Of a DNA stretch of 53,180 bases, positions 34,261 to 42,906 are shown in pieces. The notes beneath the pieces were generated by a model. The model ran no database searches. It saw nothing but the letters and a program-made list of their open reading frames with translations, and was not told where the DNA came from. Made by a program: the position numbers and the translations under genes. The stretch lies in assembly GCA_964445985.1 (NCBI GenBank), contig CAYUMU010000047.1, forward strand, positions 1 to 53,180, read 5' to 3'. This stretch comes from CAYUMU01 sp964445985 (GTDB lineage Bacteria; Planctomycetota; Planctomycetia; Pirellulales; S012-138). The stretch's first letter is position 1, and every line of letters begins with the position of its first letter.

Positions 34261-35160
34261 ATGCGGGTGTTAATCGTTGGCGGAAACGGCATGTTGGGGA
34301 GCCAGTTGCTGCGCAGCTACACGGGTCGCCATGAAGTGATGGTGACTTTGCGGCAAAGGCGCGACGCGTACCGCGGCGGAAGCTTGTTCCGCGGCGATAA
34401 TTCCTACGAGAACGTGGACGTACGCGACGCCGGGCGACTGGGCCAGGTGATGGCGGCCTTCCAGCCAGAAGTTGTCGTCAATGCCGCCGGGGTGGTGAAG
34501 CAGCGAGACCAGGCGAAGGAAGCGGTTTCGTGTATCGAAATCAACTCCCTGGTTCCGCACAAACTACGCGATTTATGCGAAAAGTACGGTTCCCGATTGA
34601 TTCACATCAGCACCGACTGCGTATTCAGCGGGACCACCGGAGGGTACGTGGAGTCGAGTCAACCCGACGCCACGGACCTGTACGGCCGCTCGAAACTGCT
34701 GGGCGAAGTATCGGCAGCCCCGGGCATCACGTTGCGGACGTCGATCATTGGACCGGAGTTGGATCAAAAGCGTAGCCTGATCGAGTGGTATTTGGCCCAG
34801 CGAGGCGAGATTCGCGGCTTTACTCGCGCCATCTATACCGGGTTTACCACCCTGGAAATGGCTCGGATTATCGAGCGGGCAATGTTGCAACACCCCCACC
34901 TCTCCGGTCTGTGGCAGGTTGCCTCGGAGCCCATCGACAAGTGCTCCTTGCTGGTGATGCTGGGAGGCTTTTTGGGGCGGACTGATATTTCGGTCAAACC
35001 GGACCACGATTTTTATTGCGATCGCAGTCTAATTGGGGCTGCTTTCAATCAAGAAACGGGGTATAGTCCCCCGTCTTGGACGACGATGCTTGAAGAACTG
35101 GCGCATTGGATTCATGTTGACAGGAGGTCTTGCAGTGTATCCATCGAGTCTGCCGCTTGA
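34261..35160 (+). CDS. RmlD-like sugar-nucleotide reductase
   Basis: A 299-residue SDR protein similar to dTDP-4-dehydrorhamnose reductase. GGNGMLG (residues 7-13) binds NAD(P)H, ISTDCVFSG is the typical post-strand motif, and Tyr141/Lys145 in YGRSK form the YxxxK catalytic pair. It lacks the C-terminal cupin domain of CapF/FnlB. With the next two genes it forms a 4-keto reduction step. In the WbvB-WbvR-WbvD pathway an RmlD-like enzyme takes this place and leads to UDP-L-QuiNAc, so L-QuiNAc is an alternative to L-FucNAc here (inference). The ATG has AAGGA 8 nt upstream. The 3' end overlaps the next gene by 26 nt. Confidence 0.9.
   Translation: MRVLIVGGNGMLGSQLLRSYTGRHEVMVTLRQRRDAYRGGSLFRGDNSYENVDVRDAGRLGQVMAAFQPEVVVNAAGVVKQRDQAKEAVSCIEINSLVPHKLRDLCEKYGSRLIHISTDCVFSGTTGGYVESSQPDATDLYGRSKLLGEVSAAPGITLRTSIIGPELDQKRSLIEWYLAQRGEIRGFTRAIYTGFTTLEMARIIERAMLQHPHLSGLWQVASEPIDKCSLLVMLGGFLGRTDISVKPDHDFYCDRSLIGAAFNQETGYSPPSWTTMLEELAHWIHVDRRSCSVSIESAA
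35122..35137 (+). promoter_or_regulatory. Strong Shine-Dalgarno site fixing a GTG start
   Basis: AGGAGG at 35122-35127 is 7 nt before GTG at 35135. This fixes the dehydratase start inside the 3' end of the RmlD-like gene, rather than at in-frame ATGs at 35033 or 35114, and implies translational coupling. Confidence 0.85.
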
Positions 35161-36223
35161 AGGCAAAACCGTACTGATTACCGGCGGCACGGGTTCGCTG
35201 GGAAAAGTGTTAACTCGCCGCCTGCTGAGTGAGGAACTCGGCCGGCCGCGGTGCGTGATGATTCTGTCGCGCGATGAGGCGAAGCAGCACTTTATGCGGC
35301 TGGCCTTCATGAACCGCGAGGTCTCCACCGACGAAGTCATTTATAACAATTTCAAACGGATCCTTCAGTTTCGCCTGGGCGACATTCGCAACTACGGCGA
35401 CGTTTGCACCGCGATGCGCGACGCCGACGTGGTGATCAACGCAGCCGCCCTCAAACAGGTGCCAAACTGCGAATATTTTCCCGAGCAAACCGTGCAGACC
35501 AACTGCGTTGGTCCGATGAACATTATTCGGGCCATTCGCGAGCACGACTACCACGTGGAAACCGTGGTCGGGATCAGCACCGACAAAGCCTGCAAGCCTG
35601 TCAACGTGATGGGGATGACCAAGGCGATCCACGAGCGAATCATCACTTCGGCCAATGTACTTAGCCCCGGCACGCGATTCATTTGCGTGCGCTATGGGAA
35701 CGTGATGGCGTCGCGAGGTTCGGTGATTCCGCTATTCCACGAGCAGATTGCCAATGGTGGCCCGGTAACGCTGACGGTGCCCCACATGACTCGGTTTCTG
35801 ATGACGCTCGACCAGGCCGTCGATACCGTGTTCAATGCTATTTTGCACGCCTTGCCGGGTGAGACTTACATCCCCTGTGCTCCGGCGGCGACCATCGAAG
35901 ATCTGGCCAAGGCGTTGGTCGGCAATCGGCCCATTCGCATCAAGACCGTTGGAATTCGGCCGGGCGAGAAGCTGCACGAGATTCTGGTGTCGGAAGAGGA
36001 AGCGCCTCTCACCGTTCGCCGCGGCGACTACTACGCCATTGGCTGCATGCTGCCGGAATTGGCTCATGAGCGGGAGGGCGCAACTCTCACGGGCGAGTTC
36101 AGCTCGGCCGATGCGACGGTCGGTTTAGCCGAAACCTCGCGGTTGCTCTTCAAGCATAAGATGCACTTTGGGCAAACCGAGAGCTCGCCCAATCTCGAAC
36201 TCTTCGAGCAGGCAGCAGCCTAA
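35135..36223 (+). CDS. fnlA: UDP-N-acetylglucosamine 4,6-dehydratase (5-epimerising type)
   Basis: A 362-residue SDR of the CapE/WbjB/FnlA polysaccharide biosynthesis family. TGGTGSLG (15-22) binds the nicotinamide cofactor. The catalytic Tyr is replaced by Met159 in MGMTK (with Lys163), as in inverting UDP-GlcNAc 4,6-dehydratases; STDKACKPVNVM precedes it. C-terminal features RPGEKLHEILVSEEE are characteristic. It converts UDP-GlcNAc to 4-keto-6-deoxy intermediates, the first step of L-FucNAc/L-QuiNAc/L-RhaNAc synthesis. A strong ribosome site sets the GTG start. It sits between the RmlD-like reductase and the 2-epimerase, the same trio seen in capsule and O-antigen loci. Confidence 0.93.
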   Translation: MYPSSLPLEGKTVLITGGTGSLGKVLTRRLLSEELGRPRCVMILSRDEAKQHFMRLAFMNREVSTDEVIYNNFKRILQFRLGDIRNYGDVCTAMRDADVVINAAALKQVPNCEYFPEQTVQTNCVGPMNIIRAIREHDYHVETVVGISTDKACKPVNVMGMTKAIHERIITSANVLSPGTRFICVRYGNVMASRGSVIPLFHEQIANGGPVTLTVPHMTRFLMTLDQAVDTVFNAILHALPGETYIPCAPAATIEDLAKALVGNRPIRIKTVGIRPGEKLHEILVSEEEAPLTVRRGDYYAIGCMLPELAHEREGATLTGEFSSADATVGLAETSRLLFKHKMHFGQTESSPNLELFEQAAA

Positions 36224-36402
36224 CGCCGTTCTATTTGCACCGCGCGGGCTGCCATTCGAGCGATCTCTTGTTAGGGATCGCTCGCTGGCCATGCGCAAAA
36301 TCACGAAGGCGTCTGACGACATCGTGTTCTCATCAGGCCTTTCCCCCTCGCCTCAAAACGCCGGGGAAGCATAGCAACATTCTCTCGAAATCAGGTGGTT
36401 CC

Positions 36403-37566
36403 ATGGCCGCAGATCGCCGGCTCAAAGTCATGACGATCGTTGGTACGCGCCCCGAGATTATCAAGCTCAGTCGCGTGATTGCCGAGCTGGAGAAGCACGC
36501 GGATCATATCCTCGTACATTCGGGGCAGAACTATGATTTTGAGTTGAATGAGATCTTTTTTCAAGAAATGGAAATCCGCCGGCCGGATCACTTTCTTGAA
36601 GCCGTGGGACAGAATGCGGCCGAAACCATCGGGTTGGTTATCAGTCGCGCCGATGCTGTATTGGAACAGGAGTCGCCCGACGCGGTGCTCATTTATGGAG
36701 ACACCAACACCTGCCTGGCGGTAATCGCGGCCAAGCGGCGGAAGATTCCGGTGTTTCACATGGAAGCCGGCAACCGTTGCTTCGATCAGCGCGTGCCTGA
36801 GGAAATCAATCGAAAGGTCTTGGATCATATCAGCGACATCAATATGCCGCTGACGGAACATGCCCGACGGTATTTGTTGGCAGAGGGTCTGCGGCCGGAA
36901 ACGGTGATTAAGACCGGGTCCACCATGAAAGAGGTGCTGCACTATTACCAGGCTGGCATTCAGAAGTCCGACGTATTGCAGCGGCTGAATCTTGAGCGGC
37001 GGGACTATTTCGTAGTCAGCGCCCACCGCGAGGAGAATGTGGATTCGCCGCCTCAGTTGAAGGCCTTGCTGAATACTTTGAATGGGCTGGCTGAAACTCA
37101 CGATATGCCGGTGATTGTGTCGGTGCACCCGCGCACCCGGCTGCGGATGAAGGCATTGGAGCAGGAAGCTGCGATTGCGTTGCATCCCAAGGTGCATTGC
37201 TCCAAGCCCTTTGGATTTTTTGATTATGTGATGCTGCAATCCAATGCCGCCTGTGTGCTTTCCGATAGCGGCACGCTGACCGAAGAATCGTCGATTCTGA
37301 ATTTTCCCGCCGTCATGTTACGAAATGCACACGAACGTCCGGAAGGCATGGACGAAGGCACCCTGGTTATGAGCGGGCTTAGTCGCGACAAGGTATTGCC
37401 TGCCGTGCAACTGGTGGTGCAGCAGTTTTCTGATCAACAGCGGGTGTTCAAGCTCGTCAACGACTACGACGCTGACCAGGTTTCGAAGAAGGTGGTCCGG
37501 ATCATCTTCAGCTACGTGGCGTACATTGATCGTACGGTGTGGTCGAAACCTGAGCGCGTGGCGTAA
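36403..37566 (+). CDS. fnlC: UDP-N-acetylglucosamine 2-epimerase family, FnlC/CapG type
   Basis: A 387-residue GT-B-fold epimerase. GTRPEIIKL near the N-terminus, HMEAGNRCFD with the following PEEINR, HREEN and DSGTLTEESS are all diagnostic. The HMEAGNRCFD wording is that of the CapG/WbjD/FnlC subgroup rather than WecB, so the predicted substrate is a UDP-2-acetamido-2,6-dideoxy-L-hexose epimerised at C2. The ATG at 36403 with AGGTGG upstream is preferred over the open frame beginning at 36235. The last gene of the plus-strand glycan group; the gap to the dehydratase is 179 nt. Confidence 0.93.
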   Translation: MAADRRLKVMTIVGTRPEIIKLSRVIAELEKHADHILVHSGQNYDFELNEIFFQEMEIRRPDHFLEAVGQNAAETIGLVISRADAVLEQESPDAVLIYGDTNTCLAVIAAKRRKIPVFHMEAGNRCFDQRVPEEINRKVLDHISDINMPLTEHARRYLLAEGLRPETVIKTGSTMKEVLHYYQAGIQKSDVLQRLNLERRDYFVVSAHREENVDSPPQLKALLNTLNGLAETHDMPVIVSVHPRTRLRMKALEQEAAIALHPKVHCSKPFGFFDYVMLQSNAACVLSDSGTLTEESSILNFPAVMLRNAHERPEGMDEGTLVMSGLSRDKVLPAVQLVVQQFSDQQRVFKLVNDYDADQVSKKVVRIIFSYVAYIDRTVWSKPERVA

Positions 37567-37707
37567 AGCAGCTACGCTCTCCGTCTCATTTCAGAAGACC
37601 AATCCACTCTTGACGTTCCAGTTGTTCGAGAAATTGAATAATTTCCAGCATTGTTCAATCTAGTCTCCGAACGGTAGGACGTCACCGATCGGGGCGGGCG
37701 AGTCTGG

Positions 37708-38139
37708 TCAGGTGGTAACTACCTTCCGGTTGCCGTCGTAGCAGATCGCTTTCTGGCGGTCGATCACCCAATCCCAGTCGAGCCGGTGCGGCGGATGGAG
37801 ATAGTGGTGGTAAGCGGCGGCCATTTGGCGGGCAACCTCGGGGTAGGGAACGCCGCCAAAGCCTGCGCCAAAGGCAGGGAACGCGACGGTTTCGAGCTTG
37901 TGGCTGCTATGAAGGTTGTGGGCATGGACCGCCAGGAATGTTGCCCAGGCCGCGGCGTACACTTTGTCGGTTCCGTCAATTCCGCCTGGCACGCGCATGG
38001 TGGGCGCATGGCAAAGATAGGGGATCGCGGCGTGGTTGGTGGGGACGATGAAGACCGTGCCGACGGGCTGACAGCTCGATCCAAGAGTCATGTAGAGTTC
38101 AGGACTGAAACATTGACGAACCTTGTGTTTATCTGAATC
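37708..38139 (-). pseudogene. Macro-domain protein, 5' half lost
   Basis: The frame contains the C-terminal half of an Appr-1''-p processing (macro) domain: IVPTNHAAIPYLCHAPTMRVP, then AAWATFLAVHAHN, and AFPAFGAGFGGVP as the phosphate-binding glycine loop. The N-terminal ADP-ribose-binding part (the usual ANS motif region) is absent. Upstream of about 38140 the frame continues to 38229, but that portion is antisense to a transposase remnant. I therefore read it as a truncated gene. Intact members bind or remove ADP-ribose. A short functional protein from an internal start cannot be excluded. Confidence 0.75.
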
Positions 38140-38391
38140 TGTTGGGCGCCGAGCGGCTTCCGCAAAATCCTGCTGCGCGGCGACACCGATTTCTCTCAGA
38201 CCGCCCACCGCGATCGCTGGCACGAACAAGGAGACGTGCTATTCATCCTCGGGCTGGACATGACAGCGGGGCACTTCCGCTTCGACATGCTGCCCGATTC
38301 CACCTGGGAACCGCTGCAACGGTAGCCCAAATACGAGCGTCAGGGATCGCCGCGAAGCAAACCTGAGCGGGTCAAGCAGCAGATTGTCTTC
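38140..38391 (+). mobile_element. IS1380-family transposase remnant
   Basis: Reading the plus strand from 38140 gives GFRKILLRGDTDFSQTAH, then DRWHEQGDVLFILGLD and, after an in-frame TAG at 38323-38325, PKYER and KPERVKQQIV. These are conserved central motifs of IS1380-type (DDE) transposases, including the catalytic-region Asp in RGDTDFS. The flanking N- and C-terminal parts and the terminal inverted repeats are missing. It is a decayed fragment that abuts the broken macro-domain gene. Homology was recognised by eye. Confidence 0.8.
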
Positions 38392-38481
38392 TCGGCCAAC
38401 CCCGAGCCCAGCCGACTCGACCGCCCCGCTGCGCGCGACGGCCTTGAGCTAAAAACCGTTGACGGTACGCTTATTTCAGGT

Positions 38482-39267
38482 CTAGGGCGGCGACGCCATC
38501 ATCGACCGCTGAACATCGACAAGCGCCTGGTGATTGACGCGTAGCAGGCCTTCCTGACTGCGATCGAGATCAGCGATCAGGAACAATACGAATGAGAAAG
38601 CCACCACCAGGCCAAGCATGGCGGGCGACCGTCGCGTGGCGGACAGTCCCGATTGATATCCGACGGCCGCCATGCCGACCATCGCCAGCCCAAACAGCCC
38701 CGCCCAAATCACCAGGGGAATTCGGCCGTAAATGCCAACCATAACCCGTTTGGCATGCAGGTCGATCATCTCGTTCAGGGACTGCACGTACAGGCCGGTG
38801 ATGATCGGTCGAGAGTCGCGTTGAATGAGCTCCTCGGTTTGCGCCCATAGCCGTTCGTGAAGCTCTTCGGAATGCTTGATCGCCGCATCCACGCGATCCG
38901 CATGCGCCCCCTGGATTCGTACGTCCACATATTCACGCAACAAACGCGCCGACTCCGTGCTTTGCGGGTCGGGCAGCAGGCGTGCCCGCAAATAGGTCGT
39001 GCCAATCGCGTTCGCCTCTTCCAGCACCGTCACGCGTCTGGCGTCAAACCGAGAGGCGGCCAGACTGAAGGTGAAACCCAGCACCAACGCCAGCAAACCG
39101 AGGATGGAAGCAACGATGGCGCCGACCGGTTGCTCGCGTTCGTCGGGCCGGTGGTCGTGTCGCCAACGGCCGAATCGATAACCGCCTTCCAGGGTCAGCC
39201 AGAGCACGGCCCAGCCGGCTAACAGCAGCCCCCACAGCGGCAGTGCGTCGAGTATCTGCGTGTTCAT
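38482..39267 (-). CDS. DUF4239-like (bestrophin-like) membrane protein
   Basis: A 261-residue protein with membrane segments at about 9-27, 48-70, 183-205 and 214-234. Between the two pairs lies a soluble helical region containing TVLEEANAIGTTYLRARLL, a pattern typical of the DUF4239 family. The charged helix ends in LDRSQEGLLRVNHQAL, also family-like. The function of these proteins is unknown; a channel-like fold has been suggested for the family. It stands alone between the IS scar and the GlgX region. Confidence 0.82.
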   Translation of the reverse strand: MNTQILDALPLWGLLLAGWAVLWLTLEGGYRFGRWRHDHRPDEREQPVGAIVASILGLLALVLGFTFSLAASRFDARRVTVLEEANAIGTTYLRARLLPDPQSTESARLLREYVDVRIQGAHADRVDAAIKHSEELHERLWAQTEELIQRDSRPIITGLYVQSLNEMIDLHAKRVMVGIYGRIPLVIWAGLFGLAMVGMAAVGYQSGLSATRRSPAMLGLVVAFSFVLFLIADLDRSQEGLLRVNHQALVDVQRSMMASPP

Positions 39268-39651
39268 GGGCGTAGGACAAACCGTGCCTTTCCGCGGCTC
39301 ACTTCGTATTTATAGAAACCAGGGAGAACCGCTCCGCAACGGCAGTTGGCGGCATTGGGCCAAAATATCATTTCGCTTCGCTTGGCCTTAGCTTCTTGTT
39401 CGTTAACATCTCTGCAAGCTGCAAAGAACTGTATGCCTCAGCGTCCGTTTGCGGTTTACCCGCGTTAAGGGGCGACGATCATTTACTTCCTGGTTGGGCC
39501 TTGACACTTTGTTAACCCTTGTGACTCGTCAATCCCACGAAGAGCCTGCCCTCGTGAAGACGGGGGCGGGAATCCAGTTGCGGCGGATACGACTCTGCAA
39601 TCGCCAACGGCTTGGACGCGAACGGCATGGCGGGAAGTTTTTCAGGCGGCC
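39268..39651. other. Intergenic stretch between membrane protein and GlgX genes
   Basis: About 380 bp with no convincing gene. It must hold the promoter of the minus-strand membrane protein. A plus-strand TTGACA near 39501 has no gene downstream on that strand. No repeat or RNA gene was recognised. Confidence 0.4.
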
Positions 39652-41826
39652 TTACCCCGTTCCGTTGTCGAGCAAATTCGTATTGATGCTACTGTATAGC
39701 ATCACGACGGAGCGCGCAGCTACGGTATAGTTTTTTCCTGGTAATTCGGGTGCTTCCTCCCAGGGCACAATGTCTTCGGGCGACTCGCGACCCGTGTCCA
39801 CCCAGCGGCGCCACGCATCGCCTTCAACGGCGGGAAGTTCAAAGTCCAACGGTTCATAATGCGCGTTGAGGATGAAAAAGAAGCGCAGCCCCTGGCGCTT
39901 GAGTTCCGACTCCAGGGCCACGCTGTGGGAGTCATCACCCCAGTCTGGCTGGAAGAGTCGCACTCCGTGCCAGGCCTTGGTTGCTTGCTGCAGCATGGCG
40001 TTGATGCTCAATCGGTGGCGTTCGTGCTCCATGTCGCGCAGCAGCCGCCGCTCACACAGCAGTCGCACAAATCGCAACACGTCGGCGTGTCTTTCCAGCA
40101 GCGTCCAGTCAAACCAGTTCGACTCGTTGTCGTGGCAGTAAGCGTTGTTGTTGCCGCCTTGCGTTCGCCGGACTTCGTCCCCCATCAAGATCATCGGCAT
40201 CCCCAGCGACATCAGCGTGATGCTGAGGAAGTTCTTGACTTGCCGGTTCCGCAATTGTTCGATGTGAGGATCCGCCGTGGGACCTTCCACGCCGCAATTC
40301 CAACTGCGGTTGTCGCTGCAGCCGTCGCGGTTTTGTTCTCCGTTGGCCTCGTTGTGCTTCTCGTTGTAGGAAACGAGGTCGTTGAGCGTGAAGCCGTCGT
40401 GGCAAGTCACAAAGTTCACGCTCTGTTCGGCTTCCCGCTCTTTGTGGCCGTAGATCGCCGGACTGCCCACCATGCGATCGGCAATGCGACGCACCGAACC
40501 CGGTTCGCCCCGGAAGAAATCACGCACATCGTCGCGGAACCGGCCATTCCATTCTTTCCAAGCATCGCCCACGAACGAACCCACCTGGTAAAGGCCGGCC
40601 GCGTCCCAGGCTTCGGCAATCAGCTTGGTGCCCGCCAAGGCAGGATCGGACTCGATGTCCCACAAGACCGGTGGATTAGGCAGGGGGTGGCCGGAAGGAT
40701 CGCGCGTGAGGATCGAGGCCAGGTCGAACCGAAACCCGTCCACATGCATTTCCTGCACCCAGTAGCGGAGGCTATCCACGATCAGTCGGCGGACGATGGG
40801 GTGATTGGTATTGAGCGTATTGCCGCAGCCGGTGTAGTTGGCGTATCGAGCGCCCCCTTGTTCCAAGATGTAATACGTGGGGTTGTCGATGCCGCGAAAG
40901 CTGAGGTAGGGGCCGCGCTCGTCTCCTTCGGCGGTGTGATTGAAGACCACATCAAGGATGACTTCGATGCCCGCGGCGTGTAGTGCCTTCACCATGTCGC
41001 GGAATTCGTTCACGGCGCCCAGCGGGTCTGGGTCGGAACTGTACGCCTGGTGCGGCGCGAAGAATGCGATCGGAGCGTATCCCCAGTAGTTAACCCGGCC
41101 GGGCGGGCAATCCAGTGCGTCGAATTGAAACACGGGCAACAACTCCACGGCCGTGATTCCCAGTTGCTGGAGATAAGGAATCTTCTCGATCAGACCGGCG
41201 TATGTGCCGCGTTTGGCCTCGCTGACGCCGGAACTTGGGTGCCGTGTAAACCCGCGGACGTGCATCTCATAGACAATGGTTCTGGCGGACGGCCGAGCCA
41301 GCGGCAGGTCGCCTTCCCAATCGTACTCAGACAGATCGACCACCACATTTTTCATGGCGGTGCTGGAATTGTCGCCTTCTGCCTGGGCACACTGCCGCGA
41401 GAAACCCTGGGGAATCACCACGCTACGGCCGTACGGATCGAGCAGCACTTTCTGGCCGTCGAAACGCAAGCCATGCGCGGGATCGCTCGGTCCCTCGACG
41501 CGATATCCGTAGAGTTGGCCCGCTTGAATGCCGGGCAAGAACACGTGCCAATAATGATAGGTGCGATTCGTCGCGGATTCGATCGGGATGACGCGCGAGG
41601 GCCGCGAATCGTCCACGTGATCGAACAATAGCAGACTCACGCTAGTCGCGTGCCGTGAATACAGGCTGAAATTGACGCCACCGTTCGCGACCGTGGCGCC
41701 CAGCGGATAACTGCGGCCCAAGTGTTCCGCCGACGAGAACTCCGCCTTGCCGGTAGCCGCGGAAGCCTGAAGTGTCTCAACCACGAAACGCCCTCCCCCC
41801 TTGGAAGTAAGCGCCTCACTCGACAC
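39652..41826 (-). CDS. glgX: Glycogen debranching enzyme GlgX
   Basis: A 724-residue GH13 isoamylase-type enzyme that hydrolyses alpha-1,6 branches of (limit) glycogen in the cytoplasm. An N-terminal CBM48-like domain (about 38-130) precedes the (beta/alpha)8 barrel. Conserved regions are DVVFNH (292-297), DGFRFDLA with nucleophile Asp368, IAEAWD with acid/base Glu405, and CHDGFTLNDLVSYNEKHN with the third catalytic Asp. The length is close to the usual 650-720 residues. The start is GTG at 41826, with AGAGG very close upstream. It lies 73 nt after the PPK2 gene on the same strand, so a shared transcript linking glycogen and polyphosphate metabolism is likely. Confidence 0.95.
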   Translation of the reverse strand: MSSEALTSKGGGRFVVETLQASAATGKAEFSSAEHLGRSYPLGATVANGGVNFSLYSRHATSVSLLLFDHVDDSRPSRVIPIESATNRTYHYWHVFLPGIQAGQLYGYRVEGPSDPAHGLRFDGQKVLLDPYGRSVVIPQGFSRQCAQAEGDNSSTAMKNVVVDLSEYDWEGDLPLARPSARTIVYEMHVRGFTRHPSSGVSEAKRGTYAGLIEKIPYLQQLGITAVELLPVFQFDALDCPPGRVNYWGYAPIAFFAPHQAYSSDPDPLGAVNEFRDMVKALHAAGIEVILDVVFNHTAEGDERGPYLSFRGIDNPTYYILEQGGARYANYTGCGNTLNTNHPIVRRLIVDSLRYWVQEMHVDGFRFDLASILTRDPSGHPLPNPPVLWDIESDPALAGTKLIAEAWDAAGLYQVGSFVGDAWKEWNGRFRDDVRDFFRGEPGSVRRIADRMVGSPAIYGHKEREAEQSVNFVTCHDGFTLNDLVSYNEKHNEANGEQNRDGCSDNRSWNCGVEGPTADPHIEQLRNRQVKNFLSITLMSLGMPMILMGDEVRRTQGGNNNAYCHDNESNWFDWTLLERHADVLRFVRLLCERRLLRDMEHERHRLSINAMLQQATKAWHGVRLFQPDWGDDSHSVALESELKRQGLRFFFILNAHYEPLDFELPAVEGDAWRRWVDTGRESPEDIVPWEEAPELPGKNYTVAARSVVMLYSSINTNLLDNGTG

Positions 41827-41899
41827 ATCCTCTACGCGGTGAGACGCCTGGTCACAACCAAAACATCGCTAGCGGAGTCCTCGCCGCTGGCAGCGACCT

Positions 41900-42721
41900 T
41901 CAAAACTGCTCGGAAATAAACTTCGACGAATAGTCAGGCTCCCGGTATCCTTCGGACTTTTGACGCTTGGGCAGTTTGACCTCCGGCTGCGACACCTCCT
42001 TGAACGGAATTTGGCTGAGTAGGTGGGAAATCACATTGAGCCGGGCGCGTTTCTTGTCGTCGGAATGCACTAGATGCCATGGAGCCCAGGCCGTGTCGGT
42101 CGCCGCAAGCATGGCGTCGCGAGCACGCGAATAGTCGTACCAACGACTATACGACTTGAGATCCATCGGGGAGAGTTTCCAGATTTTGCGGCCATCGTCG
42201 ATTCGGTCTTTCAACCGCCGAGTTTGCTCTTCCTGGCCGACTTCTAGCCAGTACTTCAGCAGAATTACGCCCGAATCGACAATCGCCCTTTCGACCAACG
42301 GCACGGCTTGCAAGAATCGTTCGACTTGTTCTTCTTCGCAGAATCCCATGACCCGCTCCACGCCGGCCCGGTTGTACCAACTGCGGTCGAAGATCACGAT
42401 CTCGCCAGCCGCTGGAAGATGAGGAACATACCGCTGCAGGTACATCTGGCTCTTTTCCCGCTCAGTCGGCGAAGGTAAAGCAACCACTCGGTAGACTCGC
42501 GGGCTGACCCGCTCGGTAATGGCCTTGATCACGCCCCCCTTGCCGGCCCCATCGCGACCTTCAAACACGACGCATACTTTCAGCCCGTGCTGCTTGGCCG
42601 ACTCCTGAAGCATAACGAGCTGAACGTGCAACTTGGCCAGTTCGCGCTCGTAGGTCTTGCGCTTCAACTTCTTGAGTGCGGTCTCGGCGTCGCTGTTTGT
42701 GGAGGTTTGTTCCGATTTCAC
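41900..42721 (-). CDS. ppk2: Polyphosphate kinase 2 family protein
   Basis: A 273-residue single-domain PPK2. It has Walker A GRDGAGKGG (55-63), Walker B region DRSWYNR (112-118), and the lid segment with RRLKDRIDDGRKIWKLSPMD. PPK2 enzymes use polyphosphate to phosphorylate nucleoside di- or monophosphates. The single-domain size and WKLSPMD wording fit the NDP-using class I, but the class is not certain. The start is GTG at 42721, overlapping the stop of the small upstream ORF as GTGA, which indicates translational coupling. GlgX follows. Confidence 0.93.
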   Translation of the reverse strand: MKSEQTSTNSDAETALKKLKRKTYERELAKLHVQLVMLQESAKQHGLKVCVVFEGRDGAGKGGVIKAITERVSPRVYRVVALPSPTEREKSQMYLQRYVPHLPAAGEIVIFDRSWYNRAGVERVMGFCEEEQVERFLQAVPLVERAIVDSGVILLKYWLEVGQEEQTRRLKDRIDDGRKIWKLSPMDLKSYSRWYDYSRARDAMLAATDTAWAPWHLVHSDDKKRARLNVISHLLSQIPFKEVSQPEVKLPKRQKSEGYREPDYSSKFISEQF

Positions 42722-42906
42722 ACGATTGTCCCTTGTTTCGCGGGCAAATCCCGCTGCTTGAATTCGTTCAAGGTTTTCTTGGAAATGAAGTCATACGTTT
42801 GACCATTGCGTTCGAGCGTGGCAGCAGCCGCCATCTTCGGGAATTCTCGGGCAATGTGCGGAGTTACTTGGACGTACTCTCCAAACTTGAGAATCAGGAA
42901 AATCAA
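42718..42906 (-). CDS. Small protein coupled to PPK2
   Basis: Up to 62 residues, unrecognised. It is kept because its stop overlaps the PPK2 GTG start by 4 nt and its C-terminal half looks protein-like (ATLERNGQTYDFISKKTLNEF). The assigned start is TTG at 42906; an ATG at 42834 would give only 38 residues. It may be a short accessory peptide, or the tail of a decayed gene whose 5' end lies in the empty region upstream. Confidence 0.45.
   Translation of the reverse strand: MIFLILKFGEYVQVTPHIAREFPKMAAAATLERNGQTYDFISKKTLNEFKQRDLPAKQGTIV

Noticed and set aside
36235..36402. 56-residue N-terminal extension of the UDP-sugar 2-epimerase
   Set aside because: Not family-like; the ATG at 36403 has a ribosome site and begins just before the conserved GTRPE motif.
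38142..38366. 74-codon plus-strand frame in the IS scar
   Set aside because: It is out of frame with the recognisable IS1380 transposase sequence, which is read from 38140.
39501..39530. TTGACA box as a plus-strand promoter
   Set aside because: No good -10 box and no plus-strand gene downstream; both neighbours are on the minus strand.
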